Source: Tribonema minus
Taxonomy: Eukaryota; Sar; Xanthophyceae; Tribonematales; Tribonemataceae
Direction of reading: 5' to 3'
Assembly (NCBI GenBank): GCA_017506865.1
Contig: JAFCMP010000549.1
Location: 545,195-609,194, forward strand
DNA length: 64,000 bases
Of this stretch, positions 12,101 through 25,208 are shown in pieces. Numbering within the stretch: position 1 is the first letter of the stretch; every line of letters begins with the position of its first letter. Below the pieces are notes generated by a model. It saw nothing but the letters and a program-made list of their open reading frames with translations. It made no database searches and had not been told where the DNA came from. The position numbers and the translations under genes were made by a program.

Positions 12101-13967
12101 GTCGGAGCCATCCACTGCTAAATTAGTGACAATAGTATGGGCGACACTTGGTAGTGGGACTTGCAATAGAGAGTGACAATGCACGCTTAACTGCGACTCG
12201 ATGGCTGACCCTGACATGAACTAAAAGAATGCTGTGCAAATGGCCAATGACATCACAATGGTACATGAACGTTGTCATGGAATGTATGTACTTCCATGTC
12301 GTGTTGTGCTATCATCGCCTACACCAATGTGTAATGTACAGGTCCTTGATGTGAGTAGTGGAACATGCACTGGCCCCTTTCTTTCCATTGCTTCAGCAGG
12401 TCTGCTCACGCATCGAGCACACCGTGCGCATGATACTTGAATGAAGTACCACATGCTCAGGAAGGACAAGCTATAGAAAACTGCATGTTCAGATACTTCC
12501 CTTTACTCGGTTGATGGCGTCTCGCGTCACACACACAGACGCACACACACACGCATGCGCGCGTGCATGCTAATCTTCTTAGCACCTAGCCCTTATGTGC
12601 GCTCATCATGTACTAACGCTAACCCTCAGCCTAGTATGCTCTTGGGTTTACCGCCGGGAACAACCTGCAGGTACCGTTGAAAACCCTGTATTGCAGGAGA
12701 TCTACATTGAATTAGCTATGCCGTGTCTGCTTTTCTTTCAATGCAAACCGGTTGAAATCTTTGTCATGCCTTCAACTCAAAATTCAACGCATGCCCGCTG
12801 CACCTGCCTCGTGTCTTGCGCCAGCTGTCGCATGACCAACAAAGTTGAAGCTTTATCGATGCCTCATGTCACATGGACATTTCTGAATCCAGCGTGGCCA
12901 AACCTCGCCGTTAACTCCAACCCTAAACCTAAGTCTTGGTACACATCACGTTTGCCTGGTTGTCGCTCACTATTTCACTGCACCTGCGCCTTGCTGGCCT
13001 GCCCACCCACAGATGCGTATTCTACGGGCCCGTCTGCCCCCCCGGCACCGGCCTACTGGCCTTCCAGAGCCTCAAAGAGGGGGGCACGGGGTTTCGCGTG
13101 AGCCTCACAGGCACCGTCCTGGAGCTCGACGCCAGCTTTTCCGTCGTCAAGAAGTTGAAGTTGGTGGGTCACCCCGACAAAGTTCACAAGAAGACGGCCT
13201 TTATTAAGGGCATGTTCAGCAGCGACCTGGAGGTGGCGCGCTTCGAGGGCGCCTCGCTCAAAACGGTCAGCGGCATCCGCGGTCAGATCAAGAAAGCTGC
13301 CGGCAGCGGCAAGAAGGGCAGCGGGGGGAACAGCGAGGGGGGGCGCGGCCGATTCAGGGCCACGTTCGAGGACAAGATCCTTATGAGCGACACGGTCATC
13401 TGCCGGCTGTGGGCGCCTGTGGAGTCGAAGCGCTACTACAACCCCGTCACCAGTCTGTTGGACGGGGGGGGCGGGGGGTGGCAGGGGATGCGCACGACAG
13501 CCATGCTCAGGCGCGAACAGGCGCTCCCGGTGCCCGTCAACAAGGACTCCCTGTACAAGCCCATTGAGCGGCGGCCGCGCAAGTTCAACCCCATGCCGGT
13601 GCCCAAGTCGCTGCAGGCGGCGCTGCCGTTTAAGTCGAAGCCCAAGGACCGCAAGGCCCTGAGTAAGGGCGCGCGCAAGGGCTACCTGAAAAGCCGTGCT
13701 GTTGTGTTGGAGCCGCAGGAGCGCAAGAAGGCGGCGCTCATGGCAGCGCTCGGCACGATTAGAAACGAGAAGGTCGCTATTAGGCGCGCCGCCAACGCGC
13801 GCCGCCGCGCCGAGCACGAGAAAAAGCAGGCTAAGGTAGTGGAGGCGTTTGCGGACGTCAAGGCTGCGGAGCGCAAGCGCAAGTTTAGGGACATGGGGCA
13901 GAAGGAAGCGGCGCGCGCGGCGAAGGCGGCGCGCACTTCGGGCAAGGGCAAGGGCCGCGACGACTAG
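6197..13967 (+). CDS. BMS1: BMS1 ribosome biogenesis GTPase
   Basis: GTPase of the small-subunit processome that binds U3 snoRNP and Rcl1 and is needed for early 18S rRNA processing in the nucleolus. Exons: 6197-6286, 6509-8692, 9948-10202, 11760-12010, 13013-13967 (TAG). All phases agree, giving 1,244 aa, close to the roughly 1,200-1,280 aa usual for the family. The P-loop GPKGSGKST starts at residue 85, followed by a GKKRR motif and THLD (G4-like) at 181-184. Residues from about 380 to 740 form a long acidic Asp/Glu/Ser/Gly region. Exons 4-5 carry the conserved C-terminal block (AMED, LKYTPEHMHC, FEGASLKTVSGIRG, MSDTVICRLW), and the protein ends in a Lys/Arg-rich tail. Intron 3 begins with copies of the exon 3 end and telomere-like repeats. 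Coding GC is much higher than in the introns. Confidence 0.96.
9148..9411 (+). repeat. 101-bp direct duplication in BMS1 intron 2
   Basis: Positions 9148-9248 and 9311-9411 are about 85% alike, in direct orientation 163 bp apart. Both run from GCAGTTGCAGT through a shared CACAGCAAAGTGAGAC core to GATGCAAG. No coding content is evident. Confidence 0.75.
9838..9858 (+). repeat. Interstitial telomere-like tract in BMS1 intron 2
   Basis: Three TTAGGG units on the plus strand, about 90 bp upstream of the exon 3 acceptor. Confidence 0.85.
10155..10412 (+). repeat. Triplicated end of BMS1 exon 3 plus telomere-like donors
   Basis: The last roughly 45 bp of exon 3 (GGGTGCTACGTGCGGATC through CTTCCGTCTGAG) with the following GTGAGGGTTAGGG is repeated, diverged, at about 10276-10341 and 10348-10402 inside intron 3. 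Each copy ends with a GTGAG-like donor followed by TTAGGG variants. The first copy is the true exon end, because only it joins in frame to exon 4 at 11760. Confidence 0.8.
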
Positions 13968-15638
13968 CGCGTGGCAGTAGGTAGCGGTCGGCGTTGCGAG
14001 TGGGAGTGATGCAAATGTAACACTACATTGTCTGCGGCAGGGCATGGCATGAGTGGTGTCTGAGTGGCATGCTGAAACTGCCCGTGTTGGTCGGAATTGC
14101 CGACTTTGCTTGATATGCAAAGTTTGGCATGGGGTCGCTGTACATACATGCTACATACTTGGACGCACCAGCTTTGGGCTGAGCGCGCAGTGCACACCTA
14201 GCAGGCAAGCTTGCATCAGCGGAGTTCGCTTTGTATGAACAACATCACTCTGTGGTAGGTGCCTCTCGGCCAAACGCTCTCGTTTGTATGTGCGGCTGCA
14301 TACAGGCATAGCTCTTGCATTCTAGGTGGCCTGAAAAACCTCTATTTCTGAGCGCTCGACTTGCTGTCCTCTCTTGACATGACATGGTGTGACCTGCTCC
14401 ACCTCCTGCACAAGCGTACATCTGCCTTCTATTGCCGCAGATTGGTGGCATTTATTATACATGTACTTCGAAAGTATGTATGTGCGTATCCACAACGCAC
14501 TTGCGTTGACGAGGTAAGACTTCAAGTTGCTGTTTTCGCGTCACATCATCAGGCCTCTGTGGGCTGCACATAGTGTTGGCTGCCTTGCTTTGCCAAACGC
14601 TGGTGGCAGTTTCTTCCATCATCGACTGTATTCAGCACGCGTTAGGGGCTCTGACATATCTTGGTCAAGCCAGCATGGCACAGTAGTGTTGTGAGCATAC
14701 CTTGGTGTTGCAGGCGCAAATGAAAGCGATGCTTGAAACGGTCCACGCCGCTTGCAATGGCAGCGTGGCTTTGTCATGAAATGGCCTGGGCACAATTGTT
14801 GCAGCTCTTTTCCGTTTCAAGGAGAACAGCATCTTCCGCCAACTTGCCTCTGAATGTATGGCGCAGAATCGCTCACTGAATGCATGCTGCAAAGTTCGCT
14901 CAATGACTGCAGACAGACCAGCATGCGCACGGGAGCAGGACGTTCATAGCTGCAGCGCCAATGATGGCAGCAAAGTACAGGTGTGCAGACGAATGTGCGA
15001 GACTGCAGCAGACACAGTGCATGTGTACAAAGCAGACACTGTGCATTTGTACAGGGTGACTGATCCTGATTGATCCTGCAAGCAGCTGGATGCTGCTGCA
15101 GCGCAACCAGAAGCAACGAGCGGCAAGGAGGCAGAGGCAACGTCCAGAAGCAGGCCAGAAATGTAGCTGGAATTGAGTCAAGTTCATTGATTGGCTGCTC
15201 AACTCGCAAGTCTACTCAAGTACGAAATGGGAAATCCGGGCAATGAATGTCAGCTCCGGAGAACAGGAGCTAGCACTTGTGCCTGCAAGAGCGGCGAACC
15301 TGCTCTGAGCACTGGGCACTTGACGGCATGAAATACCGTGGCGGCAAGGGCAAATGATGACATGCCTGCTGCTCTGGTATGTACCGCTTGCTGCGCTGGA
15401 GGATTTGCCACGAACGTGAATTCGACGGGGCGCCAGACCCATCAGCTCAGGGTGCGACGTAGAGATGGATAGATCGTCGTGATCTATGACTGTGGTCATG
15501 AACATCATGACCTTCTAGAGGCACGCAGCGCAGAGGCACTGTTGACCCACTTGTAGTTGCACACAGCCAGCCACTGACACACATCGCACACCACGGTACA
15601 TACAGCAAAAACCAAATGCACGCTGCCTGACCATCAGG
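13968..15638. other. Intergenic region between convergent BMS1 and O-fucosyltransferase
   Basis: About 1.7 kb between two gene 3' ends. It should hold both 3' UTRs and polyadenylation sites. No open frame here has family motifs or splice-consistent structure. Confidence 0.6.
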
Positions 15639-18600
15639 CTAGCCTGGCCCCGGGGAGTTTCTCAAATGGGAGTACAAGCTGACCCCGTGACTGCCCTCCC
15701 CCTTCGAGTCCACAGCAGGAAACGTCGGGATCAGCTGATCGCACGACCGAAGAATCGTGTAGTCCAATAGCGTGAGCGACGGTGGCAAGAGCTGCGACTG
15801 CTCTTGGGGCGTCAGAAAGTAGTCGAGCGTGCGAACGTGGTATCGGGCGTTCAGACCGTCAAAGAAGTGCGGATCCTGCTCATTGGTGGCTATGTACAAC
15901 ATGGACTGCTCTGGCACAATTGGTCGCAGCGTGTCGAGTATGGCCTCCGCTGACGTTTGGACGTCCAGCCCTGGATACCTGCGTAACGGGGAACCCCAGA
16001 GGGGGTGTTGTTGTGAGTGGGCACAGTCAGAACTCACACTGCAGCAATGATTGTGCTCATGTCAGCGCACCGTCGAGTGCAAATTGCTCAATGACCATTT
16101 CAGGCAGGAGGCGGGTGTTGCGCTTCGGTGAATGCATGAGTGCGCTAAAGGACGGCTGACCTGGATTCAACACAGCAGTACGCTGTTGAGCCTGTAAGTG
16201 CGAGTGGCCAATCATGACCAGCCCAGGCAACGTGTACTCATTTGCTGATGGAACCCCTAAGTGTGACAAAGGCACCTATCGGGGGGTTAACAGGAGGCGT
16301 AGAGGTTCGCCCTTGCCTCTAGCGCTTTACTTTCCATACAGCCATTTGCTCAACGACAGTGTCAACAAGTGCAAACCTCGGAATTGCGCGTGATCTGACC
16401 ATGCTGTCTCGTGTTATGGTTAGAGTTAGGTCCCCTAGCCCTCATCCCGGCCCCAATCCTAACCATACCCCTACATACCCTGAGTGTGGTGCCCGCCTAC
16501 GTCGCAGACCATCATTCAAAGGTCATGAGAAACCAGCTGAAGGCCGTCAGGCAACACTGCTCAGGCAGGCAACACTGGTCACTCAGACGCCAATGCCCGC
16601 AGCAATGGAAGGATTGTGGTGGACACATGCGTAATCACGCGTCATGCGCCACTGGCAGAGGTTCAGGCACCATTAAATCAAGGCCCGTGTGCACATTGCC
16701 CATTAAATGAAGTGGGCGCGGCTGTCAGCCAGGAGGATATGGTCATCGACCGATCATTAGCGGTGAGAGGCATGCTGTATCTCCTTGTTTTGATCTAACA
16801 AAATACTGGAAAACATAGCACAAGCCACTCCTCACCTTTACCCCACACGTGGCACGTGTAACCCCTTAAATAGTAGGTGATAGGCACTCAAGTTCACTGT
16901 CATCAGCAAATGGACTAGAGCCACCTTATTCACTCCTGCATGGCGTTGTGCATTGATGCATCCATTCATGCATGGACATCGTCCTGCAAATGAATTCATG
17001 AATGGCAAGGCGCACCTGCTCCTCATGCTGGGTGTTATCACCAAGTCTCCGCGCCGCACTTGCACGCACACAATCTTGGAAGAGCCTGGCGTGGCTGCCA
17101 CTTCATCTGCACCCGCTCTGAGCTGTGCGACGATCTCGTTGGACTTGGCATACACCCAGTCTGCATAGATCCAGTCGCTGCCACTGCGATGGGAGCAGCA
17201 ACACCGGCAACGTGGATGTGAGGCTTGCGCACTTCAAATTGAAGTATCAAGAGGTCGAGGTCGAGTCAGAGGCCGGAGATTGAGGGCAAACAGGTTGGAC
17301 GTGAAGTCTGCAGCAGGCACACTGTAGCCAATGGTATTGCGTGCAGAGTGGAGGAAACAGGCGGAGCACATGTCAGTGTTGGGCTGGAGGTTGTCACCAC
17401 TCCTCAAAGCCTGAACGACTCCGACTCCGCTCCGCGGGGCCGTGACTCGTGGGCCTACCACTCCGACTCCACTCCAGGGAGCTGGCACCACTCGTCGTAC
17501 GACTCTGACTCCAACTCCTCCAAGGAGCAATGAGCCGGCCCGAACGACTTCGACTCCGCTCCGGCCGGAGCGGAGTCGGAGCGCGGCCGGAGCGGAGTCG
17601 GAGCGGAGTCACAGACAGACGACTCCGTTCCAACTCCAACGCCTTTTTGTAGTCATCACCACCCTCAAACTAAATATTCGTGTCTCTGAGCCACTTGCAG
17701 CCACATTCCAGCACTGCGTTGGACCGCATTGCACCGGATATGCGTGCTGCGCACATGCACGCATGCTCAACTTAGGGTTAGGTGACATCAGCGTTCATCC
17801 GGTATCAACCCTGACCCTAACCCTAGCTTCGTTTTGTCAGTAGAGCTGCCTCTGTATCATCAGCACACCAGTACAGAACACTACAGAGCACCCTCTCTCT
17901 GCTGCAACACATTCAGTGCACGACCCGTTTCCACTACCACAGAGCGCAACACGATGCGGCACATATTGAGGTACATTTGAAACAGTTATGTATGTATATA
18001 TATACTTCTATGTTCTTGGCTTATGATACTTACGTAATCTGAACGATCAAAGTGTAGGGTAAAGCTAGAAGATAAGTTTGTGTTCAATAAACTTTGCAGT
18101 CCCTCTGTGCAAAAATGCACCTATACACTTACGATATCTCCGCCGGCAGCGTGTAGTTGACGCCAGGCTCAAACACCGGCGAGGGCAGCTTCTCAGGGTG
18201 GCAGACTTCGAAGCCGTACTTGATGTACGGCTCCGCAGTTTCGCGAGAGAAGTCGCGTACCAGTAGTGGCACGTCTGCTGCGGCAACCATGTTTGCATGT
18301 GACGTGCCGGAAGGCACCACCAGTGCATCGCCATTGGCCTGCAGGGTGTGTGTGATGGCGGTGACAATGAGGTAAGGGTGGGTAGGTACTGTTGAAGACC
18401 TACAGAACAAGTGTGATTGTCCTGACGTGCCATTTTGCAGTTGAGCAAAGCTCAGCACATGTTGAGGTTTGGGTCCTTGGTGAGCACTGACGTGCCACCT
18501 CAGACAGGATTTGCATCGTGTTCCTAATTCACTTCTTCTGTAGCAACACATGCTCTCGTGAGTTGTGTCTGCTTGGCTGCTTGGTTGTCCACCTCTGGCA

Positions 18601-21600
18601 CGCTGTCAGCAGTGTGCTCAGCAGCGGTGCGGTTGTGGCACAGTGCTCAGCAAGGGTGTGCGTGCCCACGGTGGCGATACACGACTGCCCTGGAACATGC
18701 AGCAGAGCGCCGACACGCTGAACTGCAAGCTTTGACATGAGATGTAGCACTCTCAATTGAAAAGTAGGGTAGGCAACAGGTATGCAAGCGTCGCCATCAG
18801 AGTGTGGCATAGCAGTCACAGATGCAGTGAGTGTAGTGTGGCACTCTGCACGTGCTTCAACCAAACAAACAATGCATGGCTGCATTACAATGTGGATAAA
18901 GTAACATGCTGATACGTTACCCTCAGATCAATACGCCCTGTGTGTTCACAATCGAATCCCTGCACATAACATTATCAGAGTGAATAATGACCTCCGCAAC
19001 CACTGACACAGCTATTTACATGCACAAAAACAGCATACATGCACTTTGGCCAAGGCAATCGCTGGAAGTGTTGCCCTAACCTTCAGTCAGTGCATCCACA
19101 CTCAGTTGAAGGCTCATTGCTTTTACGAGCTCTTCTGTTGGACACTGCACATATTCGTTGTAGAAACAACATGCAATGCCAACTGAGCCCTCCATTTGGG
19201 TCTTGCAGGTGTGCGCGCGCTCTAGGGTTTGCGTTAAAGGGACAGCAACAACTGGCTTCAACAACTGGCTTCTGCATCAGTGTCTGTAGTTTGCAGTGTG
19301 GGGCATGGAATCACATGTATCTACATACCTCCTGCAAGACGCCCGGTGCGCCGCAGCCTTTGACAAAGTCGTGATAGAACATGCCCCCGCGCGGTAGCAG
19401 GTCAAACACCCTGTGGTTGTACCAGGAAGACCAGGGCACTTCCACATCGTACACACCTCCACAATGCACTCTGCAGATCAGCGCAAGATGCAGATACCAG
19501 CTTCTGATGAGTTTGCTAGCAAAACAACCATGCTTTGAAGTAGAAGGTGAATGAGAATACCTGATTATCCTCAACCTGACCTGCGTCAATGCATGTCATG
19601 TTATCAAGGCAGGAGGAGGCTGCACAGCGGTGCCAACATGAAGTGCGAGTGCTAGCAAGTGAGGTGAGACTGCAGAGGACATGGCCTGTCTTGCGGAGGT
19701 CACATGCTCATTGCCATTTGCACACTTGACGGTTACTGCAGCTACATTTGCCGGTACACAGACCATAAAACATTGTGTTCTAGCAGCACACGACTGGCGT
19801 CGATCTTCTGTTGCACTGGTCACTTTGATGTCTACCTCTGTCGGTGTGGAGCAACAAGCTAGTGAGCAGCAGCTCTCTACGTCGCAACAGTTGCGGTTTG
19901 TACCAGATACATGTTTAAGCGCTTGCGATCTTTCGATAACTTGACGTACTTCAAGAGGCCCTGCGCAATCATGGTGTGCGCAAGACACGATAACCCTAAC
20001 CTACCCTAACCCTGTGGACTCTACCTCGCGGTGCTTGTACAGCCTGTCTTTGAGCCTGCACAACAATACATAGAAAGCATGTACATGTCTGAAGAGCAAT
20101 GCCTGCTCAACCCGAAAACCAGTCTTTTGACATGAAAAACGCTCTGCAGAACGACGATCAACACCGGCAGGGCAGGACCGTGGACCTGCGGCACATTGCG
20201 TTAGGGTTAGGGTTTAGGGTTAGGGTTAGCGTCACAGCCACCAGTTCCCAAGCCGCATAACAAACCCACACGCCAGACTGATAACCGCATAGAGTACCGT
20301 ACTCCTGCGTGGACGCTGGCGCTGTAACTGCTGTAACTGTCGATAAGTGACAGTTTAACCAAAATCTGCCAGACAGTTGTGTAAAGAAATTAACGTAATA
20401 AGCGGTACTCACTTGTCCATGCCGACAAAGGAGTCCATGACCAGTGTGCGATTCAGCCTATATGCCTCCCACAGCGTGCAGCGTAGAGAGGCCCTGCAGA
20501 TGCAGCACAGATGTAGGTACCACCAAGACACGGCAGCATGGGCACATTGAACGTGAGCTCAGCCTTCAAGAACACACACGCAATGTGCACAGTTGCAGCC
20601 ATGATGAGGGCAAGACCATCCACTGCTCTCTCTCTGCTTTCACCAAGTGCACTGCGTGTTGTTTAAAATACAACATCGAACATGATGGTCTATAGCAGTG
20701 ACATTGTCAGAACACAAATGATGCTTTTTGTACAGAAATGGCCCATCAGCCACCACGGATGAGACTGTAACGTGCACTCTTACTGTAGGTTCTATGCAAC
20801 ACCATCTCGCCGTAAAGAAGTTGTGTTGTAATCAACTTGTATATACGGCACACGCACTTGCCAGCGCAAGCCGTGCATCTGTTTCTTTGACAGCGCTAGC
20901 ATGAGCCTAACCCTACCCTACTAACTTCATGAAAACACATAGGTATGTGCGTATGACCAGTTTGCATGCCCCTCGTCAGATGCACGCGGTCTGATTTACA
21001 TACTGTGCACGCTTGCTGATCTGAGTCTGACAGCTTCACTCAGCGCGTGTGATTGGAACTTCAACTTGACTGCCCTGCCGCAGTGTGTCTCGAGATTGAT
21101 GCCACAACAATAGGGACACGAGGCACTAGTAGCAGCAATCACACAAGCCCTCAAGAGCCCCGCAATATACTCCTGTATAGCGCTGTGAACGCTAACGCCT
21201 TTGAAAATATGTTACGGAATGCAACCAAGGCTGCATGCCACAGTTCTGCCTGCATGAAAACTATCATGCGGCCTATGGTCAGAACCGATGGCTGCACATC
21301 GGCTGTCCAGAGCACAAAGCAGGCTGCGAGGTGCACTTACCATTTGTGCTTGTGACCAGAGAAGAAGTCGTTCACATTGCGTGTCCACAGGAGGTACCGT
21401 TGCGCACGACATTCCTGCAAAGAGGAGGGTATGTAGAGGTATACATGAGCCATGAGTCAGCCATGACTCATGGGTCACATCGCACGAGTCTAGGTGACTC
21501 ACACAGCGATAACCGCGCGCACCCATTAGGGCAATGCTATGGTCTTGACACTGAGCAGTCTGTGGCCTCCCACCAAGTGGTTTTGCACACGCCATGTACC

Positions 21601-23106
21601 ATTTCGTTCTTGGTGAAGAGGGGACGGTGAGCTGCAGCAGCCAATCGCAGCGAGGGCAGGGCGATGACCTGCTCTTCAACTTCAACTTCAACAATTTCAA
21701 ACAGACGCCGATCGACAACAACACATGGTTGCCATGTCTATCAGATACTGCTGATTGTCGCAGGTCAGGCTGGAGTCAGTTAGAGAGATCGGGCTGACGG
21801 AAGCGACAATATCAGCCAGCAAAGCCACGTGCGTCCACATGCAGAGCGTGCATGACCATCAAAGCGCGCTGCCGCAAGGTGAAGTGGCACTTGAGATGTC
21901 GTGCACGCGAAGCGCAGGATCTTGAATTTGCAATGACAACAGACGGTCATTGAGGAATGTTGGTTACAGTGACAATTACTGGTGATGTGCAGTACCGCAG
22001 AGCGTGCCTGTCGTGAGCACAACATGATTCACTAGTGGATACCTGCTCCCTGACAGGCGTGGCACAGTGAGTATTTGGTTGCTGTGCATACCTTTGCTTC
22101 AAAGCACGTAGAAGACTCTTCGCTGTTGCGAGTTTTGTTCCAACGGCAGATAATGGCAAGCGTCACTGTAAGCCATCCTTTCAGCAATGCATCGACTACC
22201 CGTTTGACGTACTAATGTAGTGAGTTCATGCTGATTGAGCTATTATCTTGCCTTGGAAGAGATAACCATCAAGCAGCCGCCACTTTCAGAAACCCTCTAC
22301 CCAGTAGTCTTGTGTATCAAGTTTCTGTGAACGTGGTTCAAATTCAAGCGACTGCAACCCGAGAGCATGTTTGCAGATTATGAGCACCAGCAGTGAATCG
22401 TTGCCTCAATGTTCGAGCACATTGTCCAATGCAATTTGCTGCACCTCACCGAAGCAATCAAAACGCAATCTACATTGGATGCACAAGTAACATCAATGAC
22501 CAAACGTCTTGACCCATACTGGACAAGAGACTGAATTTCAGGTGCAACGGCGAGGCATTGAACGCCGCACATTTGCGTCAACTCAGGAAGCCCTGGGCAT
22601 CATTGGGCACTTAAGCAGACCTGGTTACACAATTCAAAAGCGTACAACGGCTTGTCGAGGTCGCTCATCAAAATTCATGAATAACCGGCACGGCTCACCT
22701 TTAACAGCGCTGGATTTTGAGTGCTCGCCGCTGGCTCCATCATACCTTCCTCTGCCATGTACCGCGAGTCAGCATACGGCCGCCCTGTGCAGTACAACTT
22801 CCCTGCCTCCGCCAGCAAGTGGTATTTCGTGTGAGACGCCACGCACGCTGGGGCATCAAGAACCTCATGTTTTCGGTCCATACAGGCTGCGGTGATGTTC
22901 GCATACACGACATCCCCTGATTGTGAGCCTTCAGCCAGTAGCTTCAGCACCTGTTGCTCGGCTTGCGCTCCGATGCTGTTTAAAATCTCAGAGTCGCAAC
23001 GCTTCAGGGCTGTGGCAGTATCCTCCGCAGCAGAGGACAGGTGCTCAACACCTGCGACGAGCTCCCACACCAGCAACACCAAGGTCAAGCACCATTGCGC
23101 CAGCAT
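15639..23106 (-). CDS. O-fucosyltransferase-family protein (GDP-fucose protein O-FucT-like)
   Basis: Predicted secretory-pathway glycosyltransferase of the GDP-fucose O-fucosyltransferase family. Exons on the minus strand: 23106-22699, 21414-21341, 20493-20413, 19470-19329, 18338-18133, 17183-17016, 15978-15639. All six junctions agree in phase, giving 472 aa. Residues 1 to about 19 form a signal peptide or anchor (MLAQW, then Leu/Val-rich). A LNRTLVM segment lies in exon 3. The family's sugar-nucleotide motif appears as VQVRRGD at residues 344-350. Exon 7 has RYPGLDVQTSAEAIL and LYIATNEQDPHFF, the typical C-terminal half of the fold. The acceptor protein or glycan cannot be told from sequence. 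Introns hold telomere-like tracts, a GACTCC-rich palindromic repeat and one copy of a dispersed Cys-rich element. Confidence 0.87.
17401..17645. repeat. GACTCCGCTCC-type repeat with large palindrome
   Basis: Degenerate units of GACTCCGACTCC and their inverse GGAGCGGAGTC. At about 17551-17576 the sequence forms an almost perfect inverted repeat with 13-bp arms (GACTCCGCTCCGG / CCGGAGCGGAGTC), followed by more inverse units. It lies upstream of the start of exon 17183-17016, in the intron before it. Confidence 0.8.
19697..19890 (-). repeat. Dispersed Cys-rich coding-like element, copy 1
   Basis: About 190 bp matching 58138-58335 in inverted orientation, roughly 80% identical by eye. Read on the minus strand it stays open and encodes a Cys-rich segment with TEVDIKVT, CAAR, VCVPA and AVTVKC blocks shared with the other copy. 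It sits in an intron of the O-fucosyltransferase gene. Confidence 0.65.
20201..20229 (+). repeat. Interstitial telomere-like tract
   Basis: Four TTAGGG units plus one TTTAGGG variant, in the intron between exons 20493-20413 and 19470-19329 of the O-fucosyltransferase gene. Confidence 0.85.
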
Positions 23107-25208
23107 CGCAACGGATGTCGCTGAGATAGGTACTTCAACTATGCTACTTCAAATCGTCGTGCGCGGGACGCGTGGTGCAAATTGTGGCACCCTCGAGGGT
23201 GAGCCGGGGCACTGGCGGCATTTCCAGTCGCGGCACGCAGCCGCGTCCTGGAGGACGCCCGCTACTTGACCTTCACACAGATAGCTATGTGCCTACAGCA
23301 GCTGCGCAGCGGCGGCCTTGCACACAGCTCCGCCCTCGGTCTGGTACCGGGACTGGCGCCAGGACGACAGCGCATGCCAGAGGTGCAGGTGCGCATAGTT
23401 CAGTCATGATGGAATGAGGGTACGATCGGGCTAATACATATGATCAAGTGCTGACCCTACTGCTTCATCATCACTGCCACAGCAGAGCGCTAACGGCAGC
23501 AACAAGAAGAAGACCGCCATCAATCATATCAACCACCGCAGTGCCGCTGCAAGATCAGGTTCCGGTCAAGGCTGTCTGGGCTGAGGCGCCACACGAGCGG
23601 GTGCACGGACCGGCACGCGTACACCAGAATGTAGGGGCCACCGCAAAGACCTGCAACCTCACAAATGAAAGAAAATGGCGGCGTACCACCCCACACATGC
23701 TGCGCAGGCAGCGACGAGCAGCGGTGGAGCAGTCGCGAGCATCCGGCTCTCCGTCGCCGCCACAACACTGCGAGCAGCAGAGCGTGCGCAGCGCACACAG
23801 CACAGCTCACACGCAGACGCGACAGAATTGCGTCCAGACAGGGTGTCGCAGGCAGACAGCCACATCCATCCCTTCTCCCCCACTGCCTCTTCGAACCCTG
23901 ATCCCCAACCCTAGACGGGGGCGAAGTGCCCCGCGCAGCACACGCAGCGCGCATCGCTTGTCTGAGCGTTGCTGATGATGCTGCAGGAGATGATTCACAT
24001 GTTTGCTTGATTCTGTCGGTCGAAAATCACCACACGGCGAGTAATCTTGACGGCTAGTATGTTAGTTGAATCGACATCAGGCCGGTGTGCGACCAAAACA
24101 CGATGATGCGAGCGTGCTGAGCGCCTCGCTGTAGCTGCAACGTCCACTATGCAAGGGAGACGACGCAAGAAAATTGCTTGCATCACGCCATTGGTCGGCA
24201 AGCCTTGAATTATAAATGCGGCGACGTTCATGACTGATTTGAGGTGCTGCTACCACTGGCTGAGGCGGTGCCGCTGCCGCTATCTCCAAGTAATTTCAAG
24301 TCCGTCGGGCAAAATGCCATTGCGCATTAACAGGGAACCCCTATGCTTCTGAAGATCTACGGCAAGCAGTGAAGGTCCCCGCTGGACAGTCGGGCATATT
24401 GTGTAAGTGTGTCGCATGTCGTGAAAGGAGAGAGACCGGCTGCGCACTGAGCGAAACCCCTCCCCTGGACGCGGGGGGGGGGGGGGGGGGGGGGGGGAAT
24501 CTACGGTAAGGCATGGCCAATCTTGTGCAAGTTATTGGTGGTTATGTGTGTGGATGAGAACAGGTGCTGCTTCTGAGTCAGAATTTCGGGACATTGTGCA
24601 AAAGAACCTCCTTAGGGAAGAGCACAATCATTCGGTAGAATCTAAAGTTGAAGTCACTTCTAACCCTAACCCTATCATGCCAGGTGTGCGAGTTCTGAGG
24701 CCCTGCGAAAACACCACAAGCTTGTCAACATCATGTGAAAGCTCAGCGGAATCAATCACTGTAGACGCATCGGATTCCATGCACAGTGATTGTGCATGGA
24801 GCTGGCAGCAGGCATATATTGCAGCTTCATTCATCAGGCAACATTTGGCTCTGTGAATTTGCATTTGGTACAACACAAGGTCGAACGTGAGATGGGCCCT
24901 GGCAAACACTGCATGACGTCTGCTGTGACTTCTTGCTCATGTATGGATTGTGCATGGTGATGCATTGCTCAGAAGGAGGCCTGCTTGAATAGGCAGGGAA
25001 TCGTGACTCTAAAGCACTGTAGCAGTGCATGCCCAGCACATTGGCTCAGGAACTGGTGTGCGAGTGGCTCGGTATTGCCTTTTTTCAAACGCCATCTGAT
25101 ACTCTTGGTGCATCTGACCGTCAAGGGCGTACCCCTGGCAGGGAAGTATTGCAGTGCCCTGCACACGATCCATGCGGCTCACTGCTGGACAGGATGATCA
25201 TCATCACA
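23107..25208. other. Intergenic region with 25-nt G run
   Basis: About 2.1 kb between the 5' end of the O-fucosyltransferase gene and the 3' end of the ADCK2-like gene. It includes an uninterrupted run of 25 G at 24473-24497 and a short CCCTAA tract at 24660-24675. The open frames around 23450-23975 show mutually overlapping low-quality translations on both strands and no family motif, so I do not call a gene. Confidence 0.55.

Noticed and set aside
12595-13012. Plus-strand open frame just upstream of BMS1 exon 5
   Set aside because: It is intron sequence; the acceptor at 13011-13012 and the phase of exon 4 place the coding start at 13013.
23448-23975. Overlapping open frames on both strands between the O-fucosyltransferase and ADCK2-like genes
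   Set aside because: Composition is Arg/Ala/His-rich on both strands, with no motif, no start context and no splice partner.
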